Below, in pieces: positions 1-8,271 of a DNA stretch of 64,000 nucleotides; position 1 is the stretch's first letter, and each line of letters starts with the position of its first letter. The position numbers and the translations under genes were made by a program. The DNA is taken from NCBI GenBank assembly GCA_937864035.1, contig CALMIO010000009.1:62001-126000 (forward strand). Direction: 5' to 3'. This stretch comes from an uncultured Pseudomonadota bacterium. Its GTDB lineage: Bacteria; Bdellovibrionota_C; UBA2361; CALMIO01. The notes under the pieces are model-generated. The model worked only from the letters and a program-made list of their open reading frames with translations. It was not told where the DNA came from and searched no databases.

Positions 1-263
1 GGAGATGTTTTTAGCATTTGCTGTTGACAGCTATAATCACTGCCGGTGATTGTGACTTTGATTCCAGCTTGGGCAAGTATTGGAGCTGATTGAAAGTGAC
101 CACCGCCAACATCGAGTGCGGTTGCTAGTGATAAGCGATAGGCGGTGATAATCGTGCTGATTATTTGGGATTGTTTGTTTAATAAAAATTTTCCGCCAGC
201 GTTTAGAAAGCGGCTTATATAGTCGTCCGAAGATGAGTGTATATCTGGAGGTGATTGATTCAT
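1..263 (-). CDS. SAM-dependent methyltransferase, N-terminal part (runs off left edge)
   Basis: The minus strand is open from an ATG at 263 to the window edge, giving 87 residues of an incomplete protein. Around residues 52-55 it carries DVGGGHFQ, which matches methyltransferase motif I (the glycine-rich S-adenosylmethionine loop), and VTITGSDYS follows as a likely second strand with an acidic residue. The start lies one base after the stop of the glycosyltransferase upstream on the same strand, so the two are almost certainly co-transcribed in a polysaccharide or glycan block. The substrate cannot be told from this fragment. Confidence 0.7.
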   Translation of the reverse strand, partial: MNQSPPDIHSSSDDYISRFLNAGGKFLLNKQSQIISTIITAYRLSLATALDVGGGHFQSAPILAQAGIKVTITGSDYSCQQQMLKTS

Positions 264-264
264 T

Positions 265-1374
265 TTATTTTTCTGAAAATAATTTTACATATTCAGCCGT
301 TATTTTATCCCAGCTGTATAAAAGATCTGCTCTCTGTTTGGCGGCGATTCCAAAGTTCTCAATATTATAGGAATTGATATTTAATAATATTTCAGAGAGT
401 TTAGCAAAATCGTTAAAAGGATAATAGATACCAGTATCTGCGAGTACTTCCCTGTGCTGAGGCACGTCGTTTGCGATAACGCACAAACCGTGCGTCATCG
501 CTTCTAAAAGCGCAGGGTGAGTTCCGCCGACTTCTGAGGCGCGAATATAGGCAAAAGCATTATTTAAAAGCTCAAAATATGGATCGCCAAAAAGAAAACC
601 GGTAAAAACAACTCGGTCGCTTGCTCGCTCTTTTAATAATTTTTTATATTTCAAACCGTAGGGAGCATCGCCAACTATTACGAGCTTATATGTTGATTGA
701 GGATTTGCGACTTGAGCTCGTTCGAAAGCTTCAATCACTCCTAGCGCGTTATTTTCCGGTTCAAGCCTAGCAACATAGATAAAATATTGACGAGGAGTCA
801 GCAGGTATTTTGTCAGTGTTGCTCCAGCTGGCAGTGGTTTATAGCGAGCTCCATAAGCGATCATTGCCGCCTCTGTCTTATGCTTATGGCGATAATAAAG
901 TTTTATTACCTCGGCGTCAGCGATAATTTTATCGGCAAATTTAACCGCACAGTATTCTCCCAGCAGATAACCTAGTTTCCCAACTATTCCCCATTTTGCT
1001 CTTTTTCGCTCGATGCCATCAACGTTGATAAAGAGTTTTGTAGTGGAAAATATAGCCAGCCAAGCCGCGATCGCGTTGGCGTTGTTGCAAAGTAGAATAA
1101 TTTCTGGTTTTAATTTGAAAACCGCGTGCCAGAAAGCCGTAAAGGCTGAAAGAGGTGTTTCAAGATATTTTGAAAAAATCGTGCCAGCGTTAATTCTTTT
1201 GACCCCTTTGTAATCAGAAAGTGGTTGGCTTTTGGAAAAGATTTTTTTTCGCCCATAAACAGTGACGTTCCAGCCTAAGGCGGCCAATCTTATTCCGAGC
1301 TCTTCGGCAAATGTTTCAAAACCTCCATAACTTGCTGGAACCCCTCTTGTGCCTATGATAGCTACTTTTTTCAC
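265..1374 (-). CDS. GT4-family glycosyltransferase with DUF1972 N-terminus (rhamnosyltransferase-like)
   Basis: This 369-aa protein opens with KKVAIIGTRGVPASYGGFET. That is the hallmark N-terminus (DUF1972) of GT-B fold glycosyltransferases that add sugars to lipid-linked oligosaccharides in O-antigen or exopolysaccharide synthesis. Further on are a GT4-like donor-site region (VARLEPENNALGVIEAFERA, about residues 201-220) and the C-terminal EVGGTHPALLEAMTHGLCVIA segment with the nucleotide-sugar binding glutamates. It starts with GTG just after an AAGG sequence. The next gene on the strand, a methyltransferase, begins one base after its stop. The sugar and acceptor are unknown. Confidence 0.85.
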   Translation of the reverse strand: MKKVAIIGTRGVPASYGGFETFAEELGIRLAALGWNVTVYGRKKIFSKSQPLSDYKGVKRINAGTIFSKYLETPLSAFTAFWHAVFKLKPEIILLCNNANAIAAWLAIFSTTKLFINVDGIERKRAKWGIVGKLGYLLGEYCAVKFADKIIADAEVIKLYYRHKHKTEAAMIAYGARYKPLPAGATLTKYLLTPRQYFIYVARLEPENNALGVIEAFERAQVANPQSTYKLVIVGDAPYGLKYKKLLKERASDRVVFTGFLFGDPYFELLNNAFAYIRASEVGGTHPALLEAMTHGLCVIANDVPQHREVLADTGIYYPFNDFAKLSEILLNINSYNIENFGIAAKQRADLLYSWDKITAEYVKLFSEK

Positions 1375-1582
1375 CTTTGATCTAAAAATAACAGTTTAAT
1401 CAAGTATTTAATAGTACAGAAAATAAGGATCTTTTAGCAATAAGATCTCGTAAATGGACACTGACTCTAGAAACATTTTCAAGAATAACTTGGATATCAT
1501 ATAGGATAAGTTTTTTAAATTAAAACGCTCCAAAAGTAGAAGTGGTAGAGAGCCCCTATTATTTGATATAATCTTGAAGAGT

Positions 1583-1588
1583 TATAAT
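1583..1588 (+). promoter_or_regulatory. -10 box TATAAT close to the coupling-protein start
   Basis: TATAAT lies 13 nt before the ATG at 1602, which would put transcription start about 6 nt before the start codon. A second candidate, TGATATAAT (extended -10), lies at 1564-1572. No convincing -35 box was seen for either. Confidence 0.4.
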
Positions 1589-1601
1589 ATAGCTAAAAAA
1601 C

Positions 1602-3974
1602 ATGCTAAAGCAGTTAGAACTTGCCATAATTAATTTTTGTTACTGGTTTTACACCTTGCCACCAGTAGTAGGCATAATGATTCTTGGTTCAATCACCGTT
1701 GTTCTCTTTTTTAAACAATACTTTCGTAGAAAAGAAACTTACATTCCGGGTGGATTAGCTGTTCTTTTTGCCGCCGCTACCTTTTTGCATGTATTTGATC
1801 CAAGTCGTGTCCTTAAAAATATAGCCAATCTTCGACAAGCGCTTTTGTTTATTGATTATTCACGCTCTCCAATTCCATGGTTTGAAACATTCTTTAGTTT
1901 CTTGGTGGCTCCCTTCTATCAGCGGTTGGTAGTGGAAGAATTGCTGTGTATAGCTTTGCTAGGTTACTTAATATCGTTGGTTGTGTTCTCGATGAGAGAG
2001 TACAAAAAAACAGGGTTAATTTTTGGTGATTTTTCAATTTCAAGAATTGTTTCAAATGAAGTTGTTAGGCCGGAGCGTTCTAAGAGTAATGAGCTGGGCT
2101 CTGCTGATCTTGCTTCTGCAAACACGATTGCTCGCTGGACTAAACCATCTGGTAAAAAATGCGATACCCTTTTGCATGTTCGTGATATTATCGGTTCTGA
2201 GGGTTTAATTTATAAAAGAACTACTTTTCATATTCCGAATAATGAAAGAAATAGGCATATATTGACGATTGCTAAAACTGGTGGTGGTAAAACTACTCGT
2301 TTAATTTGGCCTGTACTTTATAATGATTGTCTTGATCCTGAACGTTCTACGATAGTTTTTGATTCTAAGCCGGAAATGTGGCGAAAATTTGGCCGGCTAA
2401 CTAAAAAACACTGCCCGAATAAACAGGTTTTATTGTTTAATCCGCTTGATCGGGAACGTTCGCTTAGTTGGAATATTCTTGGCAAAATACAAGATGACAC
2501 CGATTGTAAGTTAATTGCCAACACTATCATCATGGCCACCGATCAGCCGCAAGCTAAATCTGACAGTCCGTTTTTCAGAAACAACGCTTTGGCTGTGCTT
2601 AATTCGATTATGGTTGGACTGCTTCATGATCCGCACGAAACCCTCTCTATGCCCCGTGTTCATGAGTTGGTGCAATCAGGGATGAAAAATTTATGCAATT
2701 GGCTTGAAGCCCGCCCGCATGCGATTCGCAATACCCGCTCTTTTGTTGAGCTCGCTCGTTCCGGTTCTCAAAACGCTGATACGATTATGTCAGAATTGAG
2801 TATGAGACTTAGCGCTTGGGATCTGGTCGTTATTCGAGCGACAACCAGCCAGATGGAGTTGGATCTGGAGCAACTTATTCAAAAGCCAACTCTTTTGATC
2901 GTCGAGCTTCGCGAGTCAGAGATTGAGATGCTTCGTCCTTTGGCTAACGTAATGGTGGTGGAAATTTTACGTTTTCTTGTTAAGCGCGCTGAAAGTTTTC
3001 CGGGTGGCAGTTTGCCTCGGCCGGTTGGTTTGATTATCGATGAGTTTGCAAGCGCTTTAGGCAGATTGCCCGATATTCATGTCAAACTTAATACTTTGCG
3101 CTCTCGTAATGTCAGCATAGTCGCTGCCATTCAATCGATCGGTCAAATTAAGGCGGTTTATGGCGATGATGCTGATTCGGTTTTGGCTGGGTTTACCACC
3201 AAAATTATTATGCCGCCAGTTGATTTTACTGATGCCGAGTGGGCATCAAAAGAGACTGGTCAGATGACAATCCGCTTCAAGACTACTTCGACTGGTTCTA
3301 ATAAAAAGTTAACCGAAATGTTCGCCAGCAATAACGATGGCTCTCAGGAGCAGGTTCAGCAAAGAGCTGTGTTGACTCCAGATGAGATAGGAAGACCGGC
3401 TGATAATCGAATGACTATATTTTTGCCAAATACTCCTGTTTTCCAAGGATCGTTGATTCCTCATTACGAGATGCCTGAAATGTTAAGTCGAATTAATGAA
3501 TTTGATTCGCCAGACAAGGAGTTAAAGGTTAGAGATGCTCCAATTCCGTACATCGAAGATTTAGCGGCGCTTGCGGCAGCTCAGCAGGCGGCGTCTGGCA
3601 GCGCGGCGGCGGTGGGATCTACGCCCGCTAATCCGTTGTTCGCTGGTGTTACTGACACTACTAGTTGGACTTTGGAGCAAGTTCGCAATCAACTTGAAAA
3701 AGTAAAGAAAGAATCTCTTGATTGGGATAATTGCACTGGTAGCGCGCGAAAATGGTGGGAGACATTTGAGAATCAAAATTTAAATCGGCTTGGTCCAGTG
3801 TTACAGCTGGCAGAGCAGTTAGCTTATCGCAAAGCGACCATTACTGAGTTTTTTATGTCTTACATTTACAGTAACACCGATAATATAGAGGCTAATTTGC
3901 ATTTTTTAGATTATAATCGGATCAAAAAAGAGGACGAAAAGAGAAAAAAAGAGGGTGCTGTTAAGGCCGCTTAA
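1602..3974 (+). CDS. VirD4/TraG-type type IV coupling ATPase
   Basis: This 790-aa membrane ATPase would recruit substrates to a type IV secretion or conjugation channel at the inner membrane. It has hydrophobic segments near residues 15-38, 48-65 and 108-130. The Walker A motif KTGGGKT is at about 225-231, and FDSKPEMWRKFG follows, as is typical of the family. The Walker B motif LIIDEF is at about 477-482. The C-terminal part after residue 640 has an Ala-rich stretch and lacks a recognisable domain; it may be a substrate-adaptor region. The neighbour at 4325 is a VirB2/TrbC-like pilin, but no other type IV secretion genes lie in the window. The ATG has no SD, and a TATAAT lies just upstream. 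Confidence 0.85.
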   Translation: MLKQLELAIINFCYWFYTLPPVVGIMILGSITVVLFFKQYFRRKETYIPGGLAVLFAAATFLHVFDPSRVLKNIANLRQALLFIDYSRSPIPWFETFFSFLVAPFYQRLVVEELLCIALLGYLISLVVFSMREYKKTGLIFGDFSISRIVSNEVVRPERSKSNELGSADLASANTIARWTKPSGKKCDTLLHVRDIIGSEGLIYKRTTFHIPNNERNRHILTIAKTGGGKTTRLIWPVLYNDCLDPERSTIVFDSKPEMWRKFGRLTKKHCPNKQVLLFNPLDRERSLSWNILGKIQDDTDCKLIANTIIMATDQPQAKSDSPFFRNNALAVLNSIMVGLLHDPHETLSMPRVHELVQSGMKNLCNWLEARPHAIRNTRSFVELARSGSQNADTIMSELSMRLSAWDLVVIRATTSQMELDLEQLIQKPTLLIVELRESEIEMLRPLANVMVVEILRFLVKRAESFPGGSLPRPVGLIIDEFASALGRLPDIHVKLNTLRSRNVSIVAAIQSIGQIKAVYGDDADSVLAGFTTKIIMPPVDFTDAEWASKETGQMTIRFKTTSTGSNKKLTEMFASNNDGSQEQVQQRAVLTPDEIGRPADNRMTIFLPNTPVFQGSLIPHYEMPEMLSRINEFDSPDKELKVRDAPIPYIEDLAALAAAQQAASGSAAAVGSTPANPLFAGVTDTTSWTLEQVRNQLEKVKKESLDWDNCTGSARKWWETFENQNLNRLGPVLQLAEQLAYRKATITEFFMSYIYSNTDNIEANLHFLDYNRIKKEDEKRKKEGAVKAA

Positions 3975-4324
3975 GTAGATTCCGTTTTTTGCTAAAAAGC
4001 TTTTTGCAGTTAGCGGAGAATTTTTTTATCGGCGTTTTTTTTAGTTTTTCGTCCTAGTTATTCTTGCTCTAATATAATTTTGCTTGTAAGAACTCCAATT
4101 TTTTATTTAATTATCCTTTTTGCTTGCTTTGGTACTACTTTTGTTGTTGATCAATGATCGATCAGAATAGTTATTTTAGCGGTGATGCATCTGACGAAAA
4201 TTATGCTATAACTATATATAAGAACTGGGGCGTCTATTTTTAGCCACCAAACTAATGGTTTGGTAAATTTAAGAGTTAAAAATTAGCCGTATGAGACCTA
4301 AATGTTTATTATTTGTTTTATAAC
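3975..4324 (+). other. Gene-free leader region before the VirB2-like gene
   Basis: This 350-bp AT-rich stretch contains no credible ORF. Around 3985-4030 there is a weak GCTAA/TTAGC hairpin followed by a T run, which could end the coupling-protein transcript. At 4246-4264 there is a 7-bp inverted repeat (ACCAAAC, 5-nt loop, GTTTGGT) in the presumed leader of the next gene. A possible -10 box (TATATA) lies near 4214-4220. Confidence 0.35.
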
Positions 4325-4747
4325 ATGAACTTTAAAATTGAAAAATTAAAAGAGCTTTACAACGGAGCTTGCCGCTTTGTTAATGTGAGCTTTGCTTACC
4401 CAACAAAGCGTACCGCTCAAGCTTCGTTATTTTTGATCGGTTTTGTCATTTTGGTGGTAGGACTTGATCTTTCTCTGCATGCGCAGCCCGGTGGAGGTGG
4501 TTTTAGAGCGCAATACAATGATACTCGTATTGCTGAAGCCGCCGCTGTGGTTTTGCGGCATATTGAGGGATCGTTTGGCGCTTTAATTATGATCGCCTCT
4601 GGTATTGGAGCGATTATGGCGGCTGCTTTTGGCAACTTCAAAGCGTCGCTTGCCTTGCTAGTAGTTTCAATTGGTGCGTTTATTCTGAGATCGCTAGTTG
4701 GAACATTCTTCAATACGCAAAATATCGAGTCTTTCCCTTCGCAGTAA
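4325..4747 (+). CDS. VirB2/TrbC-like type IV secretion pilin subunit
   Basis: This 140-aa protein has the layout of a VirB2/TrbC pilin. A basic N-terminus and a long hydrophobic signal (SLFLIGFVILVVGLDLSLHAQ) come first. A short Gly-rich periplasmic stretch follows, and then two transmembrane helices (about 90-112 and 116-135) are separated by a short FGNFKA loop. I chose the ATG at 4325. A TTG four codons earlier is in frame but has nothing to support it. It lies 350 bp after the coupling-protein gene on the same strand, which strengthens a type IV secretion assignment. Family membership rests on architecture rather than on a diagnostic motif. Confidence 0.65.
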   Translation: MNFKIEKLKELYNGACRFVNVSFAYPTKRTAQASLFLIGFVILVVGLDLSLHAQPGGGGFRAQYNDTRIAEAAAVVLRHIEGSFGALIMIASGIGAIMAAAFGNFKASLALLVVSIGAFILRSLVGTFFNTQNIESFPSQ

Positions 4748-4774
4748 GAGCTAAGCCTTGGTATATTTAGCTAG

Positions 4775-4811
4775 CCCTCGTCAAGAACAATAAACTTGGC
4801 GGGGGTTTTTA
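4775..4811 (+). terminator. Intrinsic terminator after the VirB2-like gene
   Basis: An 11-bp stem (4775-4785 with 4795-4805, including two G-U pairs) with a 9-nt loop is followed by a T run at 4806-4810. It ends the plus-strand unit and faces the convergent MFS gene. Confidence 0.8.
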
Positions 4812-4839
4812 TTTGCAGTTTGGCGCACTACGCCTTTTG

Positions 4840-6126
4840 TTAACTTTTAGCGATCTTTATTTTACGCTCGTTGTATGGGAGATCTTTTGCTAATTTTGAA
4901 CTTAGCAGTAGGGCGCAAGCTGAAAAGATGGTAAAAAATAGAGTTACTTCAAAAAAGTAGCTATAGCCGCCAAGTAGCCTGATCTCTTCTGCGGCGATAA
5001 AACGACCTATCAATGAGCCGATGCCAACTGAAATTGCCGTGTGAACACCTTGCCCACGATCGCGAATCTCTTCTGGTAAGGTTAGTCGTGATAAAACTCG
5101 GTTGGCAAGTAAAAATATTGAGATTGAGAAAGCGTGCAGGGCAAATCCGATACCTACTAGAATAGCCGAAAAATTAACTCCTAATAGTGGCCAACGGATA
5201 GCTGTTCCTAAAAGAGCGATCATTAACGTTTTTTTGGGTGTAACATCTCTGAAAAGCTTGTCATAGAGAATAAACATAATAACTTCGCAACCTATTGATA
5301 TTGCCCAGACCTGCGAGATCTCTTGGTTGTCCCAGCCAGTATTTGCCAGATGAATAGGTAAAAATGAATAAACTCCAAATATGGAGATCCAGTGAAGCGT
5401 GGCGATTGCTGTAGTTAGAATAAACTGAGGATGTTTCGTAAGTTCATATAAGAATTCAAATAAATTTTTTTGGTAACGGCCCTTCGGATCAATGCTACGA
5501 AGGTGTTTTTTAAGAGAGATTAAAACAAGTGCTGAGCAGATACATATAATCATTTGAACAGCTAAAGCTCCGGCAAGATGCCAGTTGTTAAGCGCCCAAG
5601 AAAAAATAAAAATTGCTATGGCAAAGCCGATCGAGCCCCAAATTCTTATATGAGCAAAACGAAAGATATTATTTTCGGTGAGTTTTAGAATCGATATCTC
5701 AAGTAGTGCTACCGGTCCTTGAATTAAGATTGCCGCCACTAAAAGAATGCTAAAAAGCTCTAGCTCGTTAAAGTCCCTATAATAAGCGATTCCTAGGATA
5801 ATGCTTCCCAATAAGACAGAAGAGAACATTGACCAAAAAACCGAACGTGCGTAAAAGGCGAGTGTTGTGTAAATGAGCGGCGCGCATATAGTGGCGATAT
5901 TGGTGGCGGAGCCAATAAGAGCAATTGAAAGAGGTGAGTAGCCGAATTCTTTCCCGACCAGAGGAATGGTTATTTGAAAAAAAGCATACCAAGCAAACAG
6001 TAAGCCGGAAGCTAGGGAAAACAGAATACCTAAGGGGTGAATTTTAGGGGCGCTGGCGGCGGCGCTGATTGTCTGCTCGTTTTCTTGGAGTGTGTCTTTT
6101 AAATATTGCTGGTCTCTGCTTTTCAA
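4840..6126 (-). CDS. MFS transporter (MFS_1_like / HcaT-LacY type)
   Basis: This 428-aa polytopic membrane protein has about twelve hydrophobic segments and a hydrophilic N-terminal tail of about 30 residues. The pattern, including an ASGLLFAWYAFFQITIPLV first helix, resembles the MFS_1_like group that contains the phenylpropionate transporter HcaT and nucleoside or sugar proton symporters. The substrate cannot be deduced. The only start in frame upstream of the first helix is a TTG at 6126, so the exact N-terminus is uncertain. It is monocistronic and convergent with the VirB2-like gene. Confidence 0.7.
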   Translation of the reverse strand: MKSRDQQYLKDTLQENEQTISAAASAPKIHPLGILFSLASGLLFAWYAFFQITIPLVGKEFGYSPLSIALIGSATNIATICAPLIYTTLAFYARSVFWSMFSSVLLGSIILGIAYYRDFNELELFSILLVAAILIQGPVALLEISILKLTENNIFRFAHIRIWGSIGFAIAIFIFSWALNNWHLAGALAVQMIICICSALVLISLKKHLRSIDPKGRYQKNLFEFLYELTKHPQFILTTAIATLHWISIFGVYSFLPIHLANTGWDNQEISQVWAISIGCEVIMFILYDKLFRDVTPKKTLMIALLGTAIRWPLLGVNFSAILVGIGFALHAFSISIFLLANRVLSRLTLPEEIRDRGQGVHTAISVGIGSLIGRFIAAEEIRLLGGYSYFFEVTLFFTIFSACALLLSSKLAKDLPYNERKIKIAKS

Positions 6127-6263
6127 TTTAGCGAGCTAAAGAGAGGAGTGTAGCTTATTAGTTTTATGCGATCTTTAAAGGTTCAAGCAAGAGGTATTTT
6201 TGCTTGAAGCAAACTGCAAGCTAAGCCCGAATATCATATATAAAAGCTTGGTGGGGGATTTAA

Positions 6264-6275
6264 AGGAGATCTCCT
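6264..6275. promoter_or_regulatory. 12-bp perfect palindrome upstream of a secreted-protein gene
   Basis: AGGAGATCTCCT reads the same on both strands and ends 20 bp before the ATG at 6296. It could be an operator. It also contains an SD-like AGGAG, but that is too far from the ATG to act as one. Confidence 0.3.
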
Positions 6276-6295
6276 AATTTTTTATTTTTTCATAA

Positions 6296-7312
6296 ATGAT
6301 GGGATTTAAGAAAATAGCTGGATTTTTGATCTGTTTCTTATTTTTTTCTCTCTCAGCAGAGGCTCAATTTGGTTTCGGCTATTTCCCAACGCCAACGCCA
6401 GCAAGTGGTGGCGGATCTTTTGGTCAGAGCTCGACCGGTACCACTTTAAAAATTATTCCTAACGGAGCAGATTATAAATTTAATATTGCGCCAACATCTC
6501 AAGCTTCAAAAAAAGAGTTTTTCGCTGTTTTTACGATTGATGGTAAGAGCAGTGGGGCGTTTAAGTTGTATGCTGAGCCCGTTAAAGGAGCCAAGGTTGA
6601 AATTTTTGCAAGTGATATAGTTCCCGAAGATAAGGTAATAAAAAATAACTCCTTAGAGTTGTCAAAGTTTAGCCGCTTGCCTTTAATGGCGGTTGGCGGG
6701 AAAAAGCAAGTTGTAGCATACACTTTTGGCACGAGCTCTGGGGCTATTAACAACACTGTGACTATCAATGGTTTTACTTTTGAGCTTCCAGATAATTCGA
6801 CTAATAGCTCTTTGAATTCTGTCAATCGCCAGCAGATTAATTTTGTGGTTCCTAAAGATGCTTGCGCCAAGAGATCTACAACGGTCGTTGTTAAGTTCTC
6901 TTTTGATAATTTTTCCACTGCGGAGCTTCAAAAATTGGGTAGTTATAGTTTTTCGGTTAAAAACTCCTCTTATAAAGGAAAGCGCCGCGCCAGTATTAAG
7001 CCTGATTCTGATGGCAAATATCGTGGTTCGCCTTTAATCTTGATGGAAAGCGGCGGTTTTTGGGTTGGAACGCCTAAAATACGTTTGGTAAAATATAAAA
7101 ATCAAAAGCCTAAATTTTTAAACATTGCTCCGACAAATTATCTTTTTTATCGAGGTGTTAAGTTGGTTAGAGCTCCGATCAGAAAAGGGATCTTAAGCGG
7201 AGGGAGAGGAACTTTTGAAATATCGGTGATTCAAGGTTATGAGCCGGTTGCTTACGGCGTCTGTTTCCATTTGCAACGATATCGGCAGAGGGTTAACGGT
7301 TATCCTAGTTAG
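6296..7312 (+). CDS. Secreted protein of unknown function
   Basis: I do not recognise a family. The 338-aa product begins with a clear Sec signal peptide (KKIAGFLICFLFFSLSAEAQ, cleavage probably after AEA). A Pro/Gly/Ser-rich linker follows, and then about 290 residues of beta-rich sequence with many Val, Lys and Asn. Four cysteines or fewer are present (one in PKDACAK, one near the C-terminus). It is flanked by a 12-bp palindrome upstream and a strong stem-loop downstream. It may be a T2SS substrate or a periplasmic structural protein, but nothing in the sequence decides this. Confidence 0.7.
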   Translation: MMGFKKIAGFLICFLFFSLSAEAQFGFGYFPTPTPASGGGSFGQSSTGTTLKIIPNGADYKFNIAPTSQASKKEFFAVFTIDGKSSGAFKLYAEPVKGAKVEIFASDIVPEDKVIKNNSLELSKFSRLPLMAVGGKKQVVAYTFGTSSGAINNTVTINGFTFELPDNSTNSSLNSVNRQQINFVVPKDACAKRSTTVVVKFSFDNFSTAELQKLGSYSFSVKNSSYKGKRRASIKPDSDGKYRGSPLILMESGGFWVGTPKIRLVKYKNQKPKFLNIAPTNYLFYRGVKLVRAPIRKGILSGGRGTFEISVIQGYEPVAYGVCFHLQRYRQRVNGYPS

Positions 7313-7340
7313 ATTTTGCTTGAATTAGCTATTTTTTTGA

Positions 7341-7372
7341 AAGATATAAAGCTTCAAAAAGCTTTATATCTT
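7341..7372. other. 12-bp perfect stem-loop without a T run
   Basis: AAGATATAAAGC (7341-7352) pairs perfectly with GCTTTATATCTT (7361-7372) across an 8-nt loop. The T run lies before the stem rather than after it, so this is not a normal plus-strand terminator. It may protect the 3' end of the upstream mRNA. Confidence 0.5.
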
Positions 7373-7435
7373 ATCGTTAGATCTGCTCTGTTTTTTGTTG
7401 TGTTCCTAACCCCTACTATTTCTTTTAAAAAAATA

Positions 7436-7457
7436 TGGTGCCACCCTGTTTTAAAAG
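7436..7457 (+). repeat. Solo copy of a dispersed 22-bp repeat
   Basis: The sequence starting TGGTGCCACCCTGTTTTA matches 35491-35512 at 21 of 22 positions. It matches the inverted copy at 35645-35665 with the same core. The core GGTGCCACC is an odd-length palindrome. No inverted partner was found nearby. Confidence 0.65.
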
Positions 7458-7586
7458 CGAGCTCTGTTTACTAGAGTACTATTTGAGAGTTGCTCTAAAA
7501 GAAAATAAGCTATTGTATTATAAGAGAGCTTTTAAGAGATGTTTTAGTTGGTTTTTTGCTTAAAATTAGGATAGGAGTAAAAGTAG

Positions 7587-7662
7587 CGGGGGTGTAGCTC
7601 GGCACTGGCAGAGCGCGCCGTTCGGGACGGCGAGGTCGGAAGTTCAAATCTTCTCACCCCGA
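7587..7662 (+). tRNA. tRNA-Pro (anticodon CGG), atypical acceptor and D-loop
   Basis: The cloverleaf can be drawn by hand. The D-stem is GCTC/GAGC, the anticodon stem is CGCCG/CGGCG, and the loop TTCGGGA has anticodon CGG at 7623-7625. The variable loop is AGGTC, the T-arm is GGAAG-TTCAAAT-CTTCT, and the discriminator is A at 7662. CCA is not encoded. There are two oddities. The 5' acceptor strand carries one G too many, so either position 1 is a G facing G72 or C7587 pairs with G72 and one G bulges. The normally invariant A14 is also a G. tRNA-Pro with CGG is often dispensable because the UGG isoacceptor can read CCG, so decay is possible. Confidence 0.8.
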
Positions 7663-7761
7663 TTTGTTTTAATAAATAAATGTTAAAGGATTCAGTTTGT
7701 AAATATATTTTCCCCTGATTTGTGATAAATTATAAAGATACCCTCGTTTAACCACGAAAGT

Positions 7762-8139
7762 TTATCTGGCGGCAGATTTGCCCGTGAAACGGTTTGCGGT
7801 CTCTGAGAGGAAAGTTTCTTCTAAAAATTTTCTTTTTTTAGGACCGATCCCTTTTATTTTTAAACTTGTAAAATCACCTTTTTTAAACTCCGGCGAGTTT
7901 TCAAGCTCAAGGGCGATCCGATCTGTGATGCCGGGTAGTAGTATCAGATCTCGTGCCCTCGTCTGTTGGGGATTAGGGCTAAGCGATAAAGCTAGCAAAG
8001 ATTCAAAGTTTAATTGTTGATTGAGCTTAAGGGAGTTTAGATCTTGGAAGATGATTGGGCTTTTACATAAACTCCCAATCGCCATTATGATAATCGCTCC
8101 CAAAATACAACCAAAATCGGCGCGTTTTAAAAAAATCAT
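7762..8139 (-). CDS. ComEA-like helix-hairpin-helix protein, membrane-anchored
   Basis: This 125-aa protein has an N-terminal hydrophobic segment (about residues 9-25) and then a linker. The C-terminal part holds two helix-hairpin-helix motifs, the first around LLPGITDRIA and the second around IKGIGPKKRKFL (about residues 68-110). This matches ComEA-type periplasmic DNA-binding domains used in DNA uptake. It could equally be one of the many short HhH proteins of unknown role, since no com genes are adjacent. It starts with ATG and lies alone on the minus strand. Confidence 0.65.
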   Translation of the reverse strand: MIFLKRADFGCILGAIIIMAIGSLCKSPIIFQDLNSLKLNQQLNFESLLALSLSPNPQQTRARDLILLPGITDRIALELENSPEFKKGDFTSLKIKGIGPKKRKFLEETFLSETANRFTGKSAAR

Positions 8140-8271
8140 ATTGGTTATCGTTCTGATTACCCATTGCTTACTTAATTAATATCGATTCTTTATGGCAAAA
8201 GTTGTTTTTGATATTTGCCCTTTTTTTGATTATAATTACTTTATTTAGCCTAACTTTTTTACGAAAGGGTA

